A stretch of DNA of 64,000 bases from Akkermansia muciniphila (GCA_945882215.1 CAMCWM010000001.1:123042-187041); one strand, 5' to 3'; numbered from the stretch's first letter, positions 8,895-18,902 are shown. The notes: a model not told the origin generated them from the sequence alone. Program-made: numbers and translations.

Positions 8895-10352
8895 ATGAAA
8901 TCGCGAAACTTTTTTCTCGTTGCGGTCATGGTGTGCGTGCCTGTTTCGGCGCGTGAGTGGCGCAGCGCTGACGGGGCGCGAACATTGGAGGCCGAGTTTG
9001 CCGGGCTGAAAGACGGCAAACTGCTGCTGAAGACCAAAGATGGCAAATCGACCGCGTTTCCAGCGACGGCGTTCTCCAAAGAGGACCAGCAGTTCTCCCA
9101 GCAGGCGCAGGTGACGCTGGAGGCGGCGGTGAAGACGAAGCTGTTGAACTTTGAAGTGGACCAAGTCCTGCCGGAAGGCTTTCTCTGCCGTGTGGTGAAC
9201 GAGATTCTGGGGCAGAAGGGCCTCTGGGTGGCGTCCGGCGCATCGTTTCTCGTGCTACCTTCCGACGAGATGCCGGCGGAGCGTGGCGCACGTGTGCTGG
9301 CAAAGTCACTCTTCCATGCCGGCACGCGCACCTACCAGGCGCTGGATGGCACGACATCCCTGATCAGTGCTTACAGCCTGTCGCTCGATGAGGCGGTGCT
9401 GACGGCGCTGCAAATCCAGGCTGCCAGCGGTGGAGATCCTGCCAAGCAGGCGCCGCTGATCGTGGAGCCCCTGATGGAGAAGGTCGTGGTGCGCGGTCTG
9501 GGACTGCCGCTTGGTAAAGGCTACTTCATCACCGACGCCGCCTTCGCGGAGGGGAAGCATCCAGTGGCGATCCATCACGAGGGGAAGGATGTGCCGGCGA
9601 ATGTCGTGAAGCTGGACTCAAAGCGAGGTCTCGCGCTGCTGCAATGCGCGGCCATGCAGACGCAGGCGGGCACGTTCCTGTCACGCGACGGCGCGACGTT
9701 CGGGCAGGGCATCTTTGTGGCCTCGATGACGCTGAATCCTTCACGCCGCGGCTTTGAGCCTGTGACGCTGACCACGGGCATCGTGGGTCGCCTGATTGAT
9801 TCCACGCGTTTCCAGCACGACGCGCCGCTCGTGCCGGACGCCGTCGGCGGCTTTGTGCTCAGCGAACGAATGGAGGTGCTGGGAGTGTTCTTTTCACCCG
9901 AGACCCGCAGTTTGGGCAGGCAATCCTCATCGTCATCCGCAGGCAGTCCACCCGCACCGCGAGGGATCACCGAGTGCCACCGCAGCGAGTTGCTGGACGA
10001 GCTGCTCGGAGACAGCAGCAAGGGCAAACGACTGCCCGGCGTGCCTGAACTGCGCCGTGGCAGCCTGGCCAGTGACAAGCAAGGTGCCGCCGACCTGCTG
10101 CGCAAAGCGTGCGCGCTGGTGGTTTCCACGCGCGAAATCATGAAAACGCCGCCTGCCAGCACGGCGGATGCAAGCAAACCTGCGGGTGCTGGCGCAGGCG
10201 GCGGTGGTGGCGGCGGCCAAGGAGGAGCTCCGGGGCCTGGAAAAAGCCTGAGTTCCTCCGGCATCCGTCACAACGCGGGCTGCCGGTATTTCAACGCCGC
10301 GAAGCCCTGCCAGCCCGGCGAGGGGACACCCTGCAAAATCTGCGGCGGGTGA
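8895..10352 (+). CDS. SHD1-like N-terminal domain, degenerate trypsin-like domain and Cys-rich C-terminal tail
   Basis: Signal peptide; EWRSADGARTLEAEFAGLKDGKLLLKTKDGKSTAFPATAFSKEDQQF (SHD1-like); trypsin-like core lacking catalytic residues; Gly-rich linker; C-terminal SSGIRHNAGCRYFNAAKPCQPGEGTPCKICGG. Confidence 0.75.
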   Translation: MKSRNFFLVAVMVCVPVSAREWRSADGARTLEAEFAGLKDGKLLLKTKDGKSTAFPATAFSKEDQQFSQQAQVTLEAAVKTKLLNFEVDQVLPEGFLCRVVNEILGQKGLWVASGASFLVLPSDEMPAERGARVLAKSLFHAGTRTYQALDGTTSLISAYSLSLDEAVLTALQIQAASGGDPAKQAPLIVEPLMEKVVVRGLGLPLGKGYFITDAAFAEGKHPVAIHHEGKDVPANVVKLDSKRGLALLQCAAMQTQAGTFLSRDGATFGQGIFVASMTLNPSRRGFEPVTLTTGIVGRLIDSTRFQHDAPLVPDAVGGFVLSERMEVLGVFFSPETRSLGRQSSSSSAGSPPAPRGITECHRSELLDELLGDSSKGKRLPGVPELRRGSLASDKQGAADLLRKACALVVSTREIMKTPPASTADASKPAGAGAGGGGGGGQGGAPGPGKSLSSSGIRHNAGCRYFNAAKPCQPGEGTPCKICGG

Positions 10353-10365
10353 GAAAATGGAACGG

Positions 10366-10429
10366 GTTACGAGTTAGAAGTTATTGGGGTGTGAGCAAAC
10401 CGCATAGCTCTTCACCCATAACATTTAAC
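10366..10429. repeat. Heptamer-periodic inverted repeat (GTTACGA GTTAGAA GTTATTG ... CCATAAC ATTTAAC)
   Basis: Three consecutive 7-mers starting GTTA on the left arm, two 7-mers ending TAAC on the right arm; arms can pair (GTTATTGGGGTGTGAG vs CTCTTCACCCATAAC). Confidence 0.65.
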
Positions 10430-11708
10430 CTTCTCTCTTCGGCCGGATCATGAGCACGATAACCAGCGAGACGACACACACGAGGGCGAAGACACCGAAG
10501 ATCATGTTCAATGGCACGCCGCGATCAGTCATGGCACCAAAACCCCAGTCGGCCACACCACCGCACATCATGCTGACGAAGTTCATGACGCCATAACCAG
10601 TGGCGCGCAGCTCGGGGCGCGTGATCTGGCTGAGAATCGGCATGTTGTTGCAGTCAAAGAAACCCCAGCCGACGCCAAACAGGATCAGCGAGGCAATGGC
10701 GAGCGCGAAGGAATTCAGCGCGGGAGCGTTGCCCACGCCGAACATGGCGGGCACGATGAGCATCATGCCGATGGCGCTGACATACACGCGGCCGCGCTCG
10801 CTGCGCCGCATCCAGCGGTCAGCCAGCCAGCCACCGAGGATCGCGGAGAGCAGCGCCGCTCCCTGCCAGTAGAGCGAGGCGGATACACCGGCCTTGCCCT
10901 GGCTGATGTTGAAGGCTTTTTGCAGGATCGCGGGCATCCAGTCACGCACCACCCATGCGGCGAGCGCGGGCAGGGTGAAATAAAGCACAAGCAGGATGAA
11001 GTTGCGGTTCGTGAGCAGTTCGGTAAACGCGACGCCGACGGAAGGTTTGGCTGAAATGGCACCGGTGCTGTCCAGGCTGGTCTGACGCGGCACATCACGC
11101 AGCAGGAGGAGCAATGGAATGGCATAGAGCACTCCGGCCAGCCCGGTGAAGTCGAACATGAAGCGCCAGCCAAGATCCGGCGCGTCCGCCACGAACCCAG
11201 CGAAGCCACCAACGATCACCCCACAGTAGATGCCCATCTGATGCACCCCGACCGCCCGAGACCGCGTGTCGCCAGTGTGATAGTCCGCGATCAGAGCGAG
11301 CGCCGCCGGAATGTAGAACGCTTCGCTGATGCCCATCATTGTACGCGCCCAATAGAGTTCATTGAAGCTGCCCACATGCCCGGTCAGCCAGGTGATGAGC
11401 GACCAGACGAACAGGCTGCCACAGATTGTGAGCTTGCGGCTGAAGCGGTCCGCGATGTAACCGCCGATGGGACTGAAGATGGCATACACCCATTTGAACG
11501 ACGCCAGCATGTGCCCCCAGTTTGCCTCACTACCGATGTCCGTGATGTCACCCATCACCGACACCTTCATCGAGGCGATCATCTGCCGGTCCAAATAGTT
11601 CAGCAGCGCCACCGGGAAAAGCACCCCCACCACCAACCAGGCACGGCGCATGAAAGTGGGCGAGTCGGCAGTGGAAGTCGAAGACGTGGACATCCAGTCA
11701 TTAATCAC
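10425..11708 (-). CDS. MFS transporter
   Basis: 427 aa polytopic protein; FPVALLNYLDRQMIASM, MLASFKWVYAIFSPIGGYIADRFSRKLTI, MGISEAFYIPAALALIADYHTGDTRSRAVG. Confidence 0.92.
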   Translation of the reverse strand: MINDWMSTSSTSTADSPTFMRRAWLVVGVLFPVALLNYLDRQMIASMKVSVMGDITDIGSEANWGHMLASFKWVYAIFSPIGGYIADRFSRKLTICGSLFVWSLITWLTGHVGSFNELYWARTMMGISEAFYIPAALALIADYHTGDTRSRAVGVHQMGIYCGVIVGGFAGFVADAPDLGWRFMFDFTGLAGVLYAIPLLLLLRDVPRQTSLDSTGAISAKPSVGVAFTELLTNRNFILLVLYFTLPALAAWVVRDWMPAILQKAFNISQGKAGVSASLYWQGAALLSAILGGWLADRWMRRSERGRVYVSAIGMMLIVPAMFGVGNAPALNSFALAIASLILFGVGWGFFDCNNMPILSQITRPELRATGYGVMNFVSMMCGGVADWGFGAMTDRGVPLNMIFGVFALVCVVSLVIVLMIRPKREG

Positions 11709-11920
11709 AGCCGACTTGGAACGAAAAGCCTGAATTCATGCCCAGGCTTGATCTCGACATGATCAAAGTGTGAGCCAATCAGGCAACACAGGCCCGCGTA
11801 CGCATGGAAGAGCTGTCTTGGCCGTCTCTTTGATCCATGAGCAGGTCGACTGGGGTTTGCTTATTTTTGAACTCAACCCCGGCTGGTTCAGACGAATAGA
11901 CAGTTGAAACTTAATCATCT

Positions 11921-12340
11921 ATGAAAAACACGTTCCATTATCCCTGCCTGCCTGCTTTCGCGGCTACGCTGCTTGCACTGGCCTGCCTGGTCCAAACTTC
12001 AGCGCTGGCTGAAGAAATTCGACGGGCCTTGCCTGCCGTCCCAATGCAAGGCATGACCGTCAGCGCCAAGAAAGAACCCGTGACCGTCACCACCAAGACA
12101 CGGGGTGACGTGAAGATCACCACCTACAGGTTGATCCAACATCGGCTGACAAACCAGGATGCCGGCCGCATGCTGGAAAAAATCACGACCCAATCGCCGC
12201 GCGGCAGTGCCAAGTATCATCGCCGTGTGGTGCGTGCCCAGCCATCGTTGGTCACGATGACCGTATGGGACCGTGGAGCGTATGAACCCCAGGTTTATTT
12301 TGCGCACGCCGCGGACGATCGTGCCCATTCACGCCGTTGA
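11921..12340 (+). CDS. Small secreted hypothetical protein
   Basis: Signal-peptide-like N-terminus MKNTFHYPCLPAFAATLLALACLVQTSALAEE; no recognised domain. Confidence 0.5.
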   Translation: MKNTFHYPCLPAFAATLLALACLVQTSALAEEIRRALPAVPMQGMTVSAKKEPVTVTTKTRGDVKITTYRLIQHRLTNQDAGRMLEKITTQSPRGSAKYHRRVVRAQPSLVTMTVWDRGAYEPQVYFAHAADDRAHSRR

Positions 12341-12431
12341 GATGTCAGCGCCGCGACGGATGACGATCCGGCGCGGTCAAAGGCAAGGCGTATTGCTCCA
12401 GAGCGCCGTCCGCGGCTTCGAGCTGCCCGGC

Positions 12432-12761
12432 TTAATCCAGGAAGGAACAGATGTACTCGCAGATGCCGGTGCTGACGGCGATGTCGAAGCCGCTGTTGGC
12501 CGGAACATCGAAGAACTGGCCGCCGGTGTAGGTCGTTTTGGCTTCGCTGCCGTCCAGTTTCACCACGCATTCACCCGCGACGATCTCCATGCGCTCCGCC
12601 TTGGCGGTCCCGAAGTGGAAGTCACCAGGATAAATCAATCCGAGCGTCTTCTTGCTGCCATCGGGAAACAAAATGCTGTGGCTGACGACTTTGCCGTCAA
12701 AATAGACATTCGCTTTTGTGACGGCGGTGACATTGGGGAATTCGGCTGGGATGGCGGACAT
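12432..12761 (-). CDS. ppnP: Pyrimidine/purine nucleoside phosphorylase PpnP (DUF1255 cupin)
   Basis: NVYFDGKVVSHSILFPDGSKKTLGLIYPGDFHFGTAKAERMEIVAGECVVKL...YTGGQFFDVPANSGFDIAV...EYICSFL matches the PpnP/YaiE pattern. Confidence 0.9.
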   Translation of the reverse strand: MSAIPAEFPNVTAVTKANVYFDGKVVSHSILFPDGSKKTLGLIYPGDFHFGTAKAERMEIVAGECVVKLDGSEAKTTYTGGQFFDVPANSGFDIAVSTGICEYICSFLD

Positions 12762-12808
12762 AGGGCGCGAGGAATAGGCGAAGTTTTTGCTGACGGCAAG
12801 TGCGTCAA

Positions 12809-14923
12809 TCAAGGCTTGGCCGTGTAACTCACATCATCCAGAAAAATCTTCACCATCTGGCCACCGGCCTGCGACGTGAACAGTCCGAAGCGGTCCAAGG
12901 TCGCATCTTGAGCCTTCTGGCCGGGCTTCAGGGCGAGCGTCACCGATTCGGTGCCGAGCGTCACGCGCATCTCACCATTGCCGTTGTTCGCTGCGGGATC
13001 ATAGACCAGCGACCAGTCAAAGATTTTGCCCGGTGTGATGATCGGCCCCTGCTCGACTTTCCCTTTCGTTCCAGTGGAGGTGGCGAACTGCGGAATGAAG
13101 TAGTGACCGATGCGTGTGGGACCGCCGACGTGGATGCCAACGAAATTTCCGGCCTCATCGGGTGATTTGTCCTTCGTGGCGCTGCTGAACCAGCCGATGT
13201 GCATGTCGGAGTCAGGACCGGCGGTGACGAGTTTCGCCTTCCCACGTGCCTCAAGCTTCTGGTCGAGATTCAACGGCCCCACTTTGTCCGCGTAGTAGCC
13301 GTAAGCACCGCTGCGCCACAATCCGCCGCCGACTTCGCCGGGTGCTTTTCCTCCGGCATGATTGGTTTTCGCGATGAAGGCGAAATCATGCGCGCCGACG
13401 ACCTCACGGTCCTCATACGTGGTGCGATTCCCGACACCTGACCATCCGGGCTCACGCGTGAAATCCTCACCGCGTCCGTCAATCATCACGTCATCGAAAA
13501 ACATGGTCGTTGCGCCGCCGGACTTCATCATGTTGAGCACGCCGAAGCGGTCAAAGGTCGCGCCTTCTTTGCGGAAACCGGGCGTGAGATCAACCGTGAA
13601 AGTCTTGGTGTTCGGAAAGCGCGCTTGCGCCTCCTTTTCGGAGTTTTCAGGCAATGTTCCGTAATCCTGCGTCGTGTGCGTGTCGCTGCGCATCGTGAAC
13701 GTGAATTGCCCGTTGCCGTCCGCGCCCTGTGGATCGTAAGCCAGCGTCCAGTGATAGCGCGTGCCATCGTTCTTGATCGGCGTGGGCCGGAACTTCCCCG
13801 GCAGATACGGCGTGATGAAGGTGCCGCAGGATTTGTTGGTGTTGGTGATCAGCCGCGTCGCGAGTCGTCCACCCTTGCCTTCAAAATCAAAATCCAGGCC
13901 GAGCGAGCCAATGGGCCGCCCACTGCCACCCGGCTGCTGTGAATTGAAGAAGCCAAAGAACACGCCCGCGCCGCCTTCGGACTTCGTCACGGCAAAACTG
14001 CCCGACGCGCTGAACTTATCATCAAGCTTCTTCGTCGGAATCTCCGCCGCATAGTTGGCAGGAGTCGTCGAACGCTGAATGCGCCCGCCTATCTCACCCG
14101 TGGCCTTGCCGGCGAAGTTCGTCGCGCTGTAGCCGAAGTCCTGCGTCACTTTCAGCACGTTCTCCGGCACGATGTGATTGTTGTGGCCTTCCCAGCCTGG
14201 ATCGAGGTCGAAGGACTCAGTTTTCAGTGATGACGACTGTGCCACGATGCCGAGACGCGCCATGACGGCTGATGCCACGACCCCGGCGAGCTTCCGGCTG
14301 CCTTCTTCGGTGAAATGAATGCCGCCGCTGTCGTGCAAGCGCGCAGATTCCTTGGCGTCACCCAATGCGGCGGGCAGGTCGTTCACCGGCACGTCGAGAT
14401 CCTTCATCACGCGCAGCGCGATGACGTTGTACTCCATGACGCTCGCGTTGAACAACTGATAGCTGCGGGTCTTCCAGTAGCCTTTTGAGCGTTCGTCGAT
14501 GAGTGGTGTGCTGAGGGCGAACACGATCTTCGCCCTCGTCTCAGCGCGCAGCCGCTTCACGATCTCGCGCAGGTTCGCCTCGTATTTCTCGGGCGGTATG
14601 TTGTACTTGGCAGTCTTCTGGTCGCGTTTCGTGTCGTGAATGCCGGAATTGAAGTGAACCACGTCGGGTTGCTCTTTGATGGCCCACTCGTTGAGGTTTG
14701 TCAGCAGCTTGCCCGTGTCCCCACCATTGGTTTTTGGCGTGACCACCGTGGCGCGACCTGCCAGCAGTTCGGCGACGAAGGGCGCGTAATGCTCGCGGAC
14801 CGAATCACCCAGCAGCACGACCTTTGGCAGGACTGGCTTCGGGGCGTCTTGTGCAAAGGCAGCGCCGAATGCGCCAAGGAGATGACCAACGAGAATCGTC
14901 AGGGAGACGCGGATGTGTTTCAT
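12809..14923 (-). CDS. SGNH/GDSL-hydrolase with duplicated C-terminal lectin-like domains
   Basis: Signal peptide; PKVVLLGDSVREHYAPFVAELL, DVVHFNSGIHDTKRD, HDSGGIHFTEEGSRKLAGVV; C-terminal ~450 aa contains two similar modules ending FDRFGVLNM..FFDDVMIDG and LDRFGLFTS..FLDDVSYT. Confidence 0.8.
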   Translation of the reverse strand: MKHIRVSLTILVGHLLGAFGAAFAQDAPKPVLPKVVLLGDSVREHYAPFVAELLAGRATVVTPKTNGGDTGKLLTNLNEWAIKEQPDVVHFNSGIHDTKRDQKTAKYNIPPEKYEANLREIVKRLRAETRAKIVFALSTPLIDERSKGYWKTRSYQLFNASVMEYNVIALRVMKDLDVPVNDLPAALGDAKESARLHDSGGIHFTEEGSRKLAGVVASAVMARLGIVAQSSSLKTESFDLDPGWEGHNNHIVPENVLKVTQDFGYSATNFAGKATGEIGGRIQRSTTPANYAAEIPTKKLDDKFSASGSFAVTKSEGGAGVFFGFFNSQQPGGSGRPIGSLGLDFDFEGKGGRLATRLITNTNKSCGTFITPYLPGKFRPTPIKNDGTRYHWTLAYDPQGADGNGQFTFTMRSDTHTTQDYGTLPENSEKEAQARFPNTKTFTVDLTPGFRKEGATFDRFGVLNMMKSGGATTMFFDDVMIDGRGEDFTREPGWSGVGNRTTYEDREVVGAHDFAFIAKTNHAGGKAPGEVGGGLWRSGAYGYYADKVGPLNLDQKLEARGKAKLVTAGPDSDMHIGWFSSATKDKSPDEAGNFVGIHVGGPTRIGHYFIPQFATSTGTKGKVEQGPIITPGKIFDWSLVYDPAANNGNGEMRVTLGTESVTLALKPGQKAQDATLDRFGLFTSQAGGQMVKIFLDDVSYTAKP

Positions 14924-14968
14924 GCTCCAAGAACGCTCGCCTGAGGTGGTTGTTGCCACCGCATTCGA

Positions 14969-16680
14969 TCACTCTCCACGCTTCGTCACCGTCACGCTCT
15001 GGAGGTAGTACTTGTTGTATTGATTGCCGTCGGATTCGAGGGCGAAGTTGTAGCCCCAGTAGTTCACGAACTGGGCGTCATCGATCTGCCAGCGGACGGT
15101 GTGCCATTGTTTGTTGTCCGGCACGGTGAACCAGCCGCTTTTCGCGGTCTTGAGGCCGGTGGTGGATTCATAGACGAGCTTGAAGCCAGCGTTGTCATTG
15201 GCCTCGTTGCGACGCACGACGGCGGTGATCTCGATGGGCTCAGTCGTGTAGGCCATGAAGTTGGGATCGATGATGAAGACATTGCCGCCAGGGACGTTGC
15301 CAGCACGGCTGAGCCGCCGTAGGCCAGCACGGCACCCGCAACAGCCTCGCCGGAGTGCGTGTGGAGACCGCGCTCGATTTGCTGGCCTTCCATCGTGATG
15401 GAGACGGACCCGGCCTTCGAGTAATCGCCGCCCCACGACAGCGGTTTGGGCTTGTTGGCCTTCGCCTCGGCCAAAAGAGGCTCGGGAACGTCGAGGATGA
15501 AGACGGGAGCGGCGGTGAGCGTGTGCGTGTCGCGAGTTGCGAGATCGCCGTTGAGCGGATTGAGAAGCTTCGCGGGTTGCGGGAAACGGATTTCATCGGT
15601 TTCGCCGCGATAGGCCCAGGTGATGAGCACGGCACCCTTCGCGCCCTGAAAGGCGAAGGCGTAGTGTTTTTCGTTCAGCAGCGTCCAGCCGAGATACACG
15701 GGAAGCTGCCCGAGATGTTGAATCATCTGCGCCATCGCAGCATAAGCCGGGCGTGGGATGCCTTTGCGGTCGAGCAGGCCCAGCGGGCCGCTGTCGCCGT
15801 CCTTGCCCTCGAACCACTGGATGCATGCCACACCTTGCGCGATGCCCATCGTGTAGGCTTTCACCAGCGCATATGCCTGCGTGTCCGCGCCTTTGGTCAC
15901 CGCGTCGCAGCCGAGTTCGGTGAAGACGACCGGCACGTGCGCCTTCGCCGGATTCTGCGCCGCAAGCATTTTCCGAAGCGTGGGCACGATGTGCATGAAG
16001 ACTGACTCCGTGCCCTTGTTGCTCGCGATGCCGTCGAGCACCTCATACGGATGCAGCGTGATGTAATCGAAGCGGTCCTTCGCGCCCGCCTTGATGGCCT
16101 GTTCGAGATAATTGATATGCACCGACTTCGCCGCGAGGCCGATGAGGCAGTCTGGATCGTCCTTTTTCGCCGCGTCATAGGCGCTGACGACGATCTTCGC
16201 GTAATCGGCGGGCGTTTGATCGCGCCCTGTGCCGTTCGGCGGCTCGTTCCATATCTCCCAGCGTTTGATGCGGTCTTTCGAGTGCTTCACGATCTCCGAA
16301 ACGTAGTTCGACCACGCGGGCAGGTTGTTCACCGGCAGCGTGCCCGGCTTGTCGAGCGTGTTCCATTTCACGCCGCCATTGAGCAGGCCGCCAAAGACGA
16401 ATCCATGCTCAGCGAGATAGCCCATGTGCTCGTCCAGCGCCTTCCAATCAAACTTCCCCTGCTCCGGCTCCACCTGCGACCAGCCGGTGCAGCTAGAGCG
16501 ATAGTAGCGCAGCCCGATGGCCTGCATCTGCGGCACCCAATGCGCCGCATCCTGCGCCGAGCGATTGTGGATGTGGCAACTGCCGATGCCGAAGGGGCCG
16601 AGTACGGCAGGATCCTCTGCCGCACGAATTGGCAAGGCAAAGATGACCTCGAACGCGAGGAGGATGGCGAGGAAATTCAT
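14969..16680 (-). pseudogene. Glycoside hydrolase-like protein (TIM-barrel, GH39-like) split by an apparent -1 frameshift near 15285-15295
   Basis: ORF 15064..16680 reads as a GH-like enzyme (IKRWEIWNEPPNGTGRD, VPVVFTELGCDAVTK) until VLAYGGSAVLA, then becomes S/P/R-rich nonsense. The coding signal continues in the other frame as NVPGGNVFIIDPNFMAYTTEPIEITAVVRRNE...YYLQSVTVTKRGE (ORF 14969..15436). Confidence 0.75.
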
Positions 16681-16718
16681 GGTGCCCGATGTCTAAAGCA
16701 CAGGCACCTGGCCTTCAA

Positions 16719-18206
16719 TCACTTGCGGGATGAAGCCGGTCTGTTCGCGGCGCGGAACGTGAATAGATCGGCATCGCGGAGCTGTAACTCCAGGCGGATG
16801 ATTTTGCCTTTGAGTTCACCGAGCGATTTGCCGTTCCATTTCACCTCATGGGCCACGCTGTCGCCGTTGAAACCAGGCATGTCATCGTAATCGAAGCCTG
16901 CGATGGGTTTGCGCTTCTCATCCGACACGCGTACTTTCATTTCACCAGTGTGTGCATCCGCATTCACGATCAAATCGCCGCCGGGCCAGCGAATCTGGCG
17001 TGTGCAGACCACGCCGCCTCCCTTCGGGCCGTGGAGCGAGACGAATCCTTCTTTGCGCAGCTTCGCGAGGCCGATGCTGCCATCACGCTCGGGGATGCCG
17101 TGCGGGCCATCCCAACCCGCGTAGTAGAGCCACCATTCGTCGCCGATTTCGATCCAGTCGGGACTGCCGAAGACCATGCCGTCGTCCCATGAATCCGCAG
17201 GGCCGAGGTCGATGAGATGCGGACGAGCGGGCAGGCGCTCGAAGGTGACACCATCGCGGCTCCAGGCGAGTTCGGTCCAGATGTCGCTGTTGAGTTTGAA
17301 GGACCACACGAAGCCAAACGTGATGCCAGCGTGATAGCGCGCGGGCATGCCGTAGAAACGATTGAAGCCGCGCTCCAGATCGAGTTCATCGGGGATCAGC
17401 ACGCTCTGCGGAGAGACTTCCCATTTGGTCCAGAGGTCTTTGCCAGCGACACGTGAGATACGACGCGATTCACCGGTGTTGAGGATGCCTTCCTGACCTG
17501 CGAGGTAGCGATCCTTCGCGCGACAAAACATCGCGTATTCGCCGCGCACAGGGTCGAAAATGACGCTGTTCACGGTGTCGCTGGAGATGTCGAGCACCTG
17601 GGTGTCGCTCGTCTTGTCCCAATGAATGCCGTCCTGCGAACCGACGACGTGGATGCCATTCTCGCCGCGTTTTCCACCCGAGGTGTGATACGCCATCACA
17701 TAGCGGAAGCCACGTCGCGCAGACTCGGGCAGTTCCAAAATTTGCTGCCCACTAGCGCGAAAGTCGGCGCTGCCGCGCCAGACAATGTTGTTCGCCTTGG
17801 TGCCCTTCCATTCATACAGGCCGAGTTCGGGCCGTGTCCAGGCGAGGCCATCTTTCGACTCGGCATAAGCGATGCCGTAGGCTGACTTGTCGTCGTCCTC
17901 CGTGCCGCGCACATGCGTCTGATACCAGAGCTTAAAGGTGCCCGTGTCTGCATCGCGCACGACGGATGCGTAACCGCAGCCGCCGACGATCAGCGGATTG
18001 CCCGCGTGCTTCTTCGGCACATGAAACGCCCGCACGACCTCCTCGGTCTTCATCTTGAAGGACCAGCGGTTGTCCACGATGTGGTCGTCGATGAAGAACT
18101 GCGGCGCGTGGCCAATTTCGACAGGTTCCTGCGGCGGAGCGGTCACAGCAATCGACGCCCCGAGGTGGAGCGCGATGACACAGGTGAGTGAGGGTTGCAG
18201 CTTCAT
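16719..18206 (-). CDS. Secreted glycosyl hydrolase-like beta-propeller protein (GH32/43-like)
   Basis: Signal peptide; FFIDDHIVDNRWSFKMKTEEVVRAFHVPKKHAGNPLI; YASVVRDADTGTFKLWYQTH; AYAESKDGLAWTRPELGLYEWKGTKANNIV, common in planctomycete/verrucomicrobial GH-like proteins. Confidence 0.75.
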   Translation of the reverse strand: MKLQPSLTCVIALHLGASIAVTAPPQEPVEIGHAPQFFIDDHIVDNRWSFKMKTEEVVRAFHVPKKHAGNPLIVGGCGYASVVRDADTGTFKLWYQTHVRGTEDDDKSAYGIAYAESKDGLAWTRPELGLYEWKGTKANNIVWRGSADFRASGQQILELPESARRGFRYVMAYHTSGGKRGENGIHVVGSQDGIHWDKTSDTQVLDISSDTVNSVIFDPVRGEYAMFCRAKDRYLAGQEGILNTGESRRISRVAGKDLWTKWEVSPQSVLIPDELDLERGFNRFYGMPARYHAGITFGFVWSFKLNSDIWTELAWSRDGVTFERLPARPHLIDLGPADSWDDGMVFGSPDWIEIGDEWWLYYAGWDGPHGIPERDGSIGLAKLRKEGFVSLHGPKGGGVVCTRQIRWPGGDLIVNADAHTGEMKVRVSDEKRKPIAGFDYDDMPGFNGDSVAHEVKWNGKSLGELKGKIIRLELQLRDADLFTFRAANRPASSRK

Positions 18207-18306
18207 GGTGGTCTCCGGCCCTGTGAACGTCGGGACACGGGATGCTCTCTCGCCGGATGCCTGTCCGAAGGAAGATCGGCCAGCAGCGCATCGTTACCAT
18301 GGCACC

Positions 18307-18879
18307 ATGAAAACGACCACACTCATCATCACCGGCCTCGCAATCGCCTGCGGGGGATTTGCCCAAGAATCGAAGGAAAACCCGAAACAAGCGTTGCAGA
18401 ACCTGATGGAACGCGCCCGCGATGCCAAGGCCGCCGGGCGCCTCGACGAGGCGAAGGAACTCGCGGAGCAGGCGGAAAAACTCCAGCGTGAGCTTCAGGG
18501 CCACGACGGTGTGAAAAAACCGGAGAAGCACGCGGAAAAACATCCGGGCAAGGACATGCCCCACTTCAAAGGCCCAGAGGCCGAGCGCCTGCAGCACATC
18601 ATGCAGGCCGTGGAGCATCTGCATATCGCTGGTCTGCATGAACCGGCCAAAAACATCGAGGAGATCGCCCAAAACATGCGCCGTGAACTGGAGGAACGCA
18701 TGAAGCGGGAACAGGCCGAGGCCCATGGCAAGGAAGGCAAACACCCTGGCGAGCTGAAAGCCCACGCCGAGCTGGAAGAAATGCGCCAGCAAATGCGCCG
18801 GATGGCAGAAATGATCGAGCAGCTTCAGGCGGAACTCAGGAAGCGTGACCCGGACAAGATTCAGCCGCTGAACAAATAA
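18307..18879 (+). CDS. Secreted coiled-coil protein, unknown function
   Basis: MKTTTLIITGLAIACGGFAQESKENPKQALQNLMERARDAKAAGRLDEAKELAEQAEKLQREL...; charged heptad-like helices. Confidence 0.7.
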   Translation: MKTTTLIITGLAIACGGFAQESKENPKQALQNLMERARDAKAAGRLDEAKELAEQAEKLQRELQGHDGVKKPEKHAEKHPGKDMPHFKGPEAERLQHIMQAVEHLHIAGLHEPAKNIEEIAQNMRRELEERMKREQAEAHGKEGKHPGELKAHAELEEMRQQMRRMAEMIEQLQAELRKRDPDKIQPLNK

Positions 18880-18902
18880 CGGACTGCCAACAGTGACGTG
18901 AG

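Noticed and set aside
15280-15300. Programmed -1 ribosomal frameshifting in the glycoside hydrolase
   Set aside because: No canonical slippery heptamer or obvious downstream pseudoknot; a one-base indel is simpler. Kept only as a frameshift observation.
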